In this document: piece by piece, positions 63,651 to 64,000 of the stretch | How positions within the stretch are numbered: the stretch's first letter is position 1 | Layout of the letters: every line of letters starts with the position of its first letter | Origin: Lachnoanaerobaculum sp. OBRC5-5 | GTDB taxonomy: Bacteria > Bacillota > Clostridia > Lachnospirales > Lachnospiraceae | Direction of reading: 5' to 3' | Assembly: GCF_000296385.1 (NCBI RefSeq) | Contig: NZ_JH815185.1 | Coordinates: 1,072,684-1,136,683 of the forward strand | Length of the DNA: 64,000 bases | Made by a program: the position numbers and the translations under genes | Notes under the pieces: model-generated | What the model was told of the DNA's origin: nothing | Databases searched by the model: none | The model's input: only the letters and a program-made list of their open reading frames with translations

Positions 63651-64000
63651 TCAATTTGCCGCCTGTGGTAAGTCTTCATGATGTAATCCGTCTGCAATTT
63701 CATTTTTATTATCAAACAATTCACTATTTATACTTTCAACATGAGCTGTATGATATGTTGTTACTATCTGCTTTATATGTTCACGAATATTTCCGTTATT
63801 TTCTCCCATATATACGGATAATAACTTAAGCTGTTTTAAAAACTTATCTTCATTAAAATCAATAGGCTTACCGATACTTATCAGCTTATTCGGTGTAGTC
63901 TCCAGGCCTTCCTCGGACATAAGTCTCTCTTCAAAGAGCTTCTCACCCGGGCGAAGTCCTGAGTATTCTATCTTGATATCAATATCCGGGCGAAGCCCTG
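63651..64000 (-). CDS. CapD/PglF-type nucleotide-sugar 4,6-dehydratase (C-terminal part)
   Basis: 116 residues, running off the right edge. The readable part opens GLRPDIDIKIEYSGLRPGEK and continues LFEERLMSEEGLETTPNKLI, the invariant C-terminal region of membrane-bound UDP-sugar 4,6-dehydratases (WbpM, CapD, PglF, FlaA1 relatives), followed by an Asn-rich tail. It would make a UDP-4-keto-6-deoxy sugar that the adjacent aminotransferase uses. The Rossmann and membrane domains lie outside the window. Confidence 0.85.
   Translation of the reverse strand, partial: GLRPDIDIKIEYSGLRPGEKLFEERLMSEEGLETTPNKLISIGKPIDFNEDKFLKQLKLLSVYMGENNGNIREHIKQIVTTYHTAHVESINSELFDNKNEIADGLHHEDLPQAAN

Noticed and set aside
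63948-63998. Direct repeat CTTCGCCCGG at the right edge
   Set aside because: Both copies encode GLRP in the conserved C-terminal motif of the dehydratase (GLRP...SGLRPGEK), so coding constraint explains the likeness.
1-64000. CRISPR array, prophage, IS element or tRNA cluster
   Set aside because: No regularly spaced repeats, integrase, transposase, terminal repeats or cloverleaf-like sequence was recognised in any intergenic region.

Overview
The window looks like chromosomal DNA of an AT-rich, low-GC Gram-positive anaerobe, most likely a Lachnospiraceae-type Clostridium relative. Reasons: a type III glutamine synthetase, the glgC/glgD pair with spoVG, an Nfn-type electron-bifurcating flavoprotein pair, a 55-residue 2[4Fe-4S] ferredoxin, a YhaO/YhaN-type SbcD/SbcC pair, strong Shine-Dalgarno sites and many TAATG/ATGA stop-start overlaps. 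The genus cannot be fixed from the sequence. No rRNA, tRNA, CRISPR array or insertion sequence was seen.

Layout. 1-3.2 kb: a branched-chain amino acid ABC transporter (livK-H-M and the first codons of livG) with a consensus promoter and an attenuating hairpin after livK. 3.4-5.7 kb: nfnA-nfnB. 5.8-12.35 kb: ruvA-ruvB-U32 protease-NUDIX-ThyX-like-folA-sugar kinase, all leftward. 12.4-17.4 kb: yprB, DUF5662, a cold-shock gene, hslO, a methyltransferase, a SEC-C protein and a ferredoxin. 17.4-21.3 kb: gdpP-rplI-dnaB. 21.4-24.2 kb: glgC-glgD-spoVG. 24.4-29.9 kb: rightward asnS-sbcD-like-sbcC-like-lrgA-lrgB. 29.9-39.5 kb: amino-acid metabolism (glnS, a MocR regulator, DUF1858, cysK, a 50-residue ORF, argG, leuCD with a divergent LysR gene, a HAD phosphatase). 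39.5-47.3 kb: glnN, a TDT transporter, a C_GCAxxG_C_C protein, an FAD dehydrogenase, a DacA-type carboxypeptidase and a PAP2 phosphatase.

47.3 kb to the right edge is one long leftward surface-polysaccharide locus. Its right end (transcribed first) carries a CapD/PglF-type dehydratase (cut by the window), a DegT aminotransferase and a PglC/WcaJ-type initiating sugar transferase. Then come glycosyltransferases, including one orphan that may be a sialyltransferase, a decayed acetyltransferase, a Wzy-like polymerase, a Wzx flippase, a pyruvyl transferase, a NodB-like deacetylase and an FrhB-like Fe-S protein. It ends with neuD-neuB-neuA-neuC and ugd. Together these would make an undecaprenyl-linked repeat unit containing a nonulosonic acid (sialic or legionaminic), assembled by the Wzx/Wzy route.

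Most interesting items: a ThyX-fold protein whose catalytic signature is replaced, sandwiched between NUDIX and dihydrofolate reductase; a yprB promoter that would give a leaderless mRNA; a dead hexapeptide acetyltransferase with two TGA codons where Gly is expected; the unresolved identity of the nonulosonic acid and of the enzyme that transfers it; and a repeated AATACA/TGTATT palindrome in front of two redox genes.
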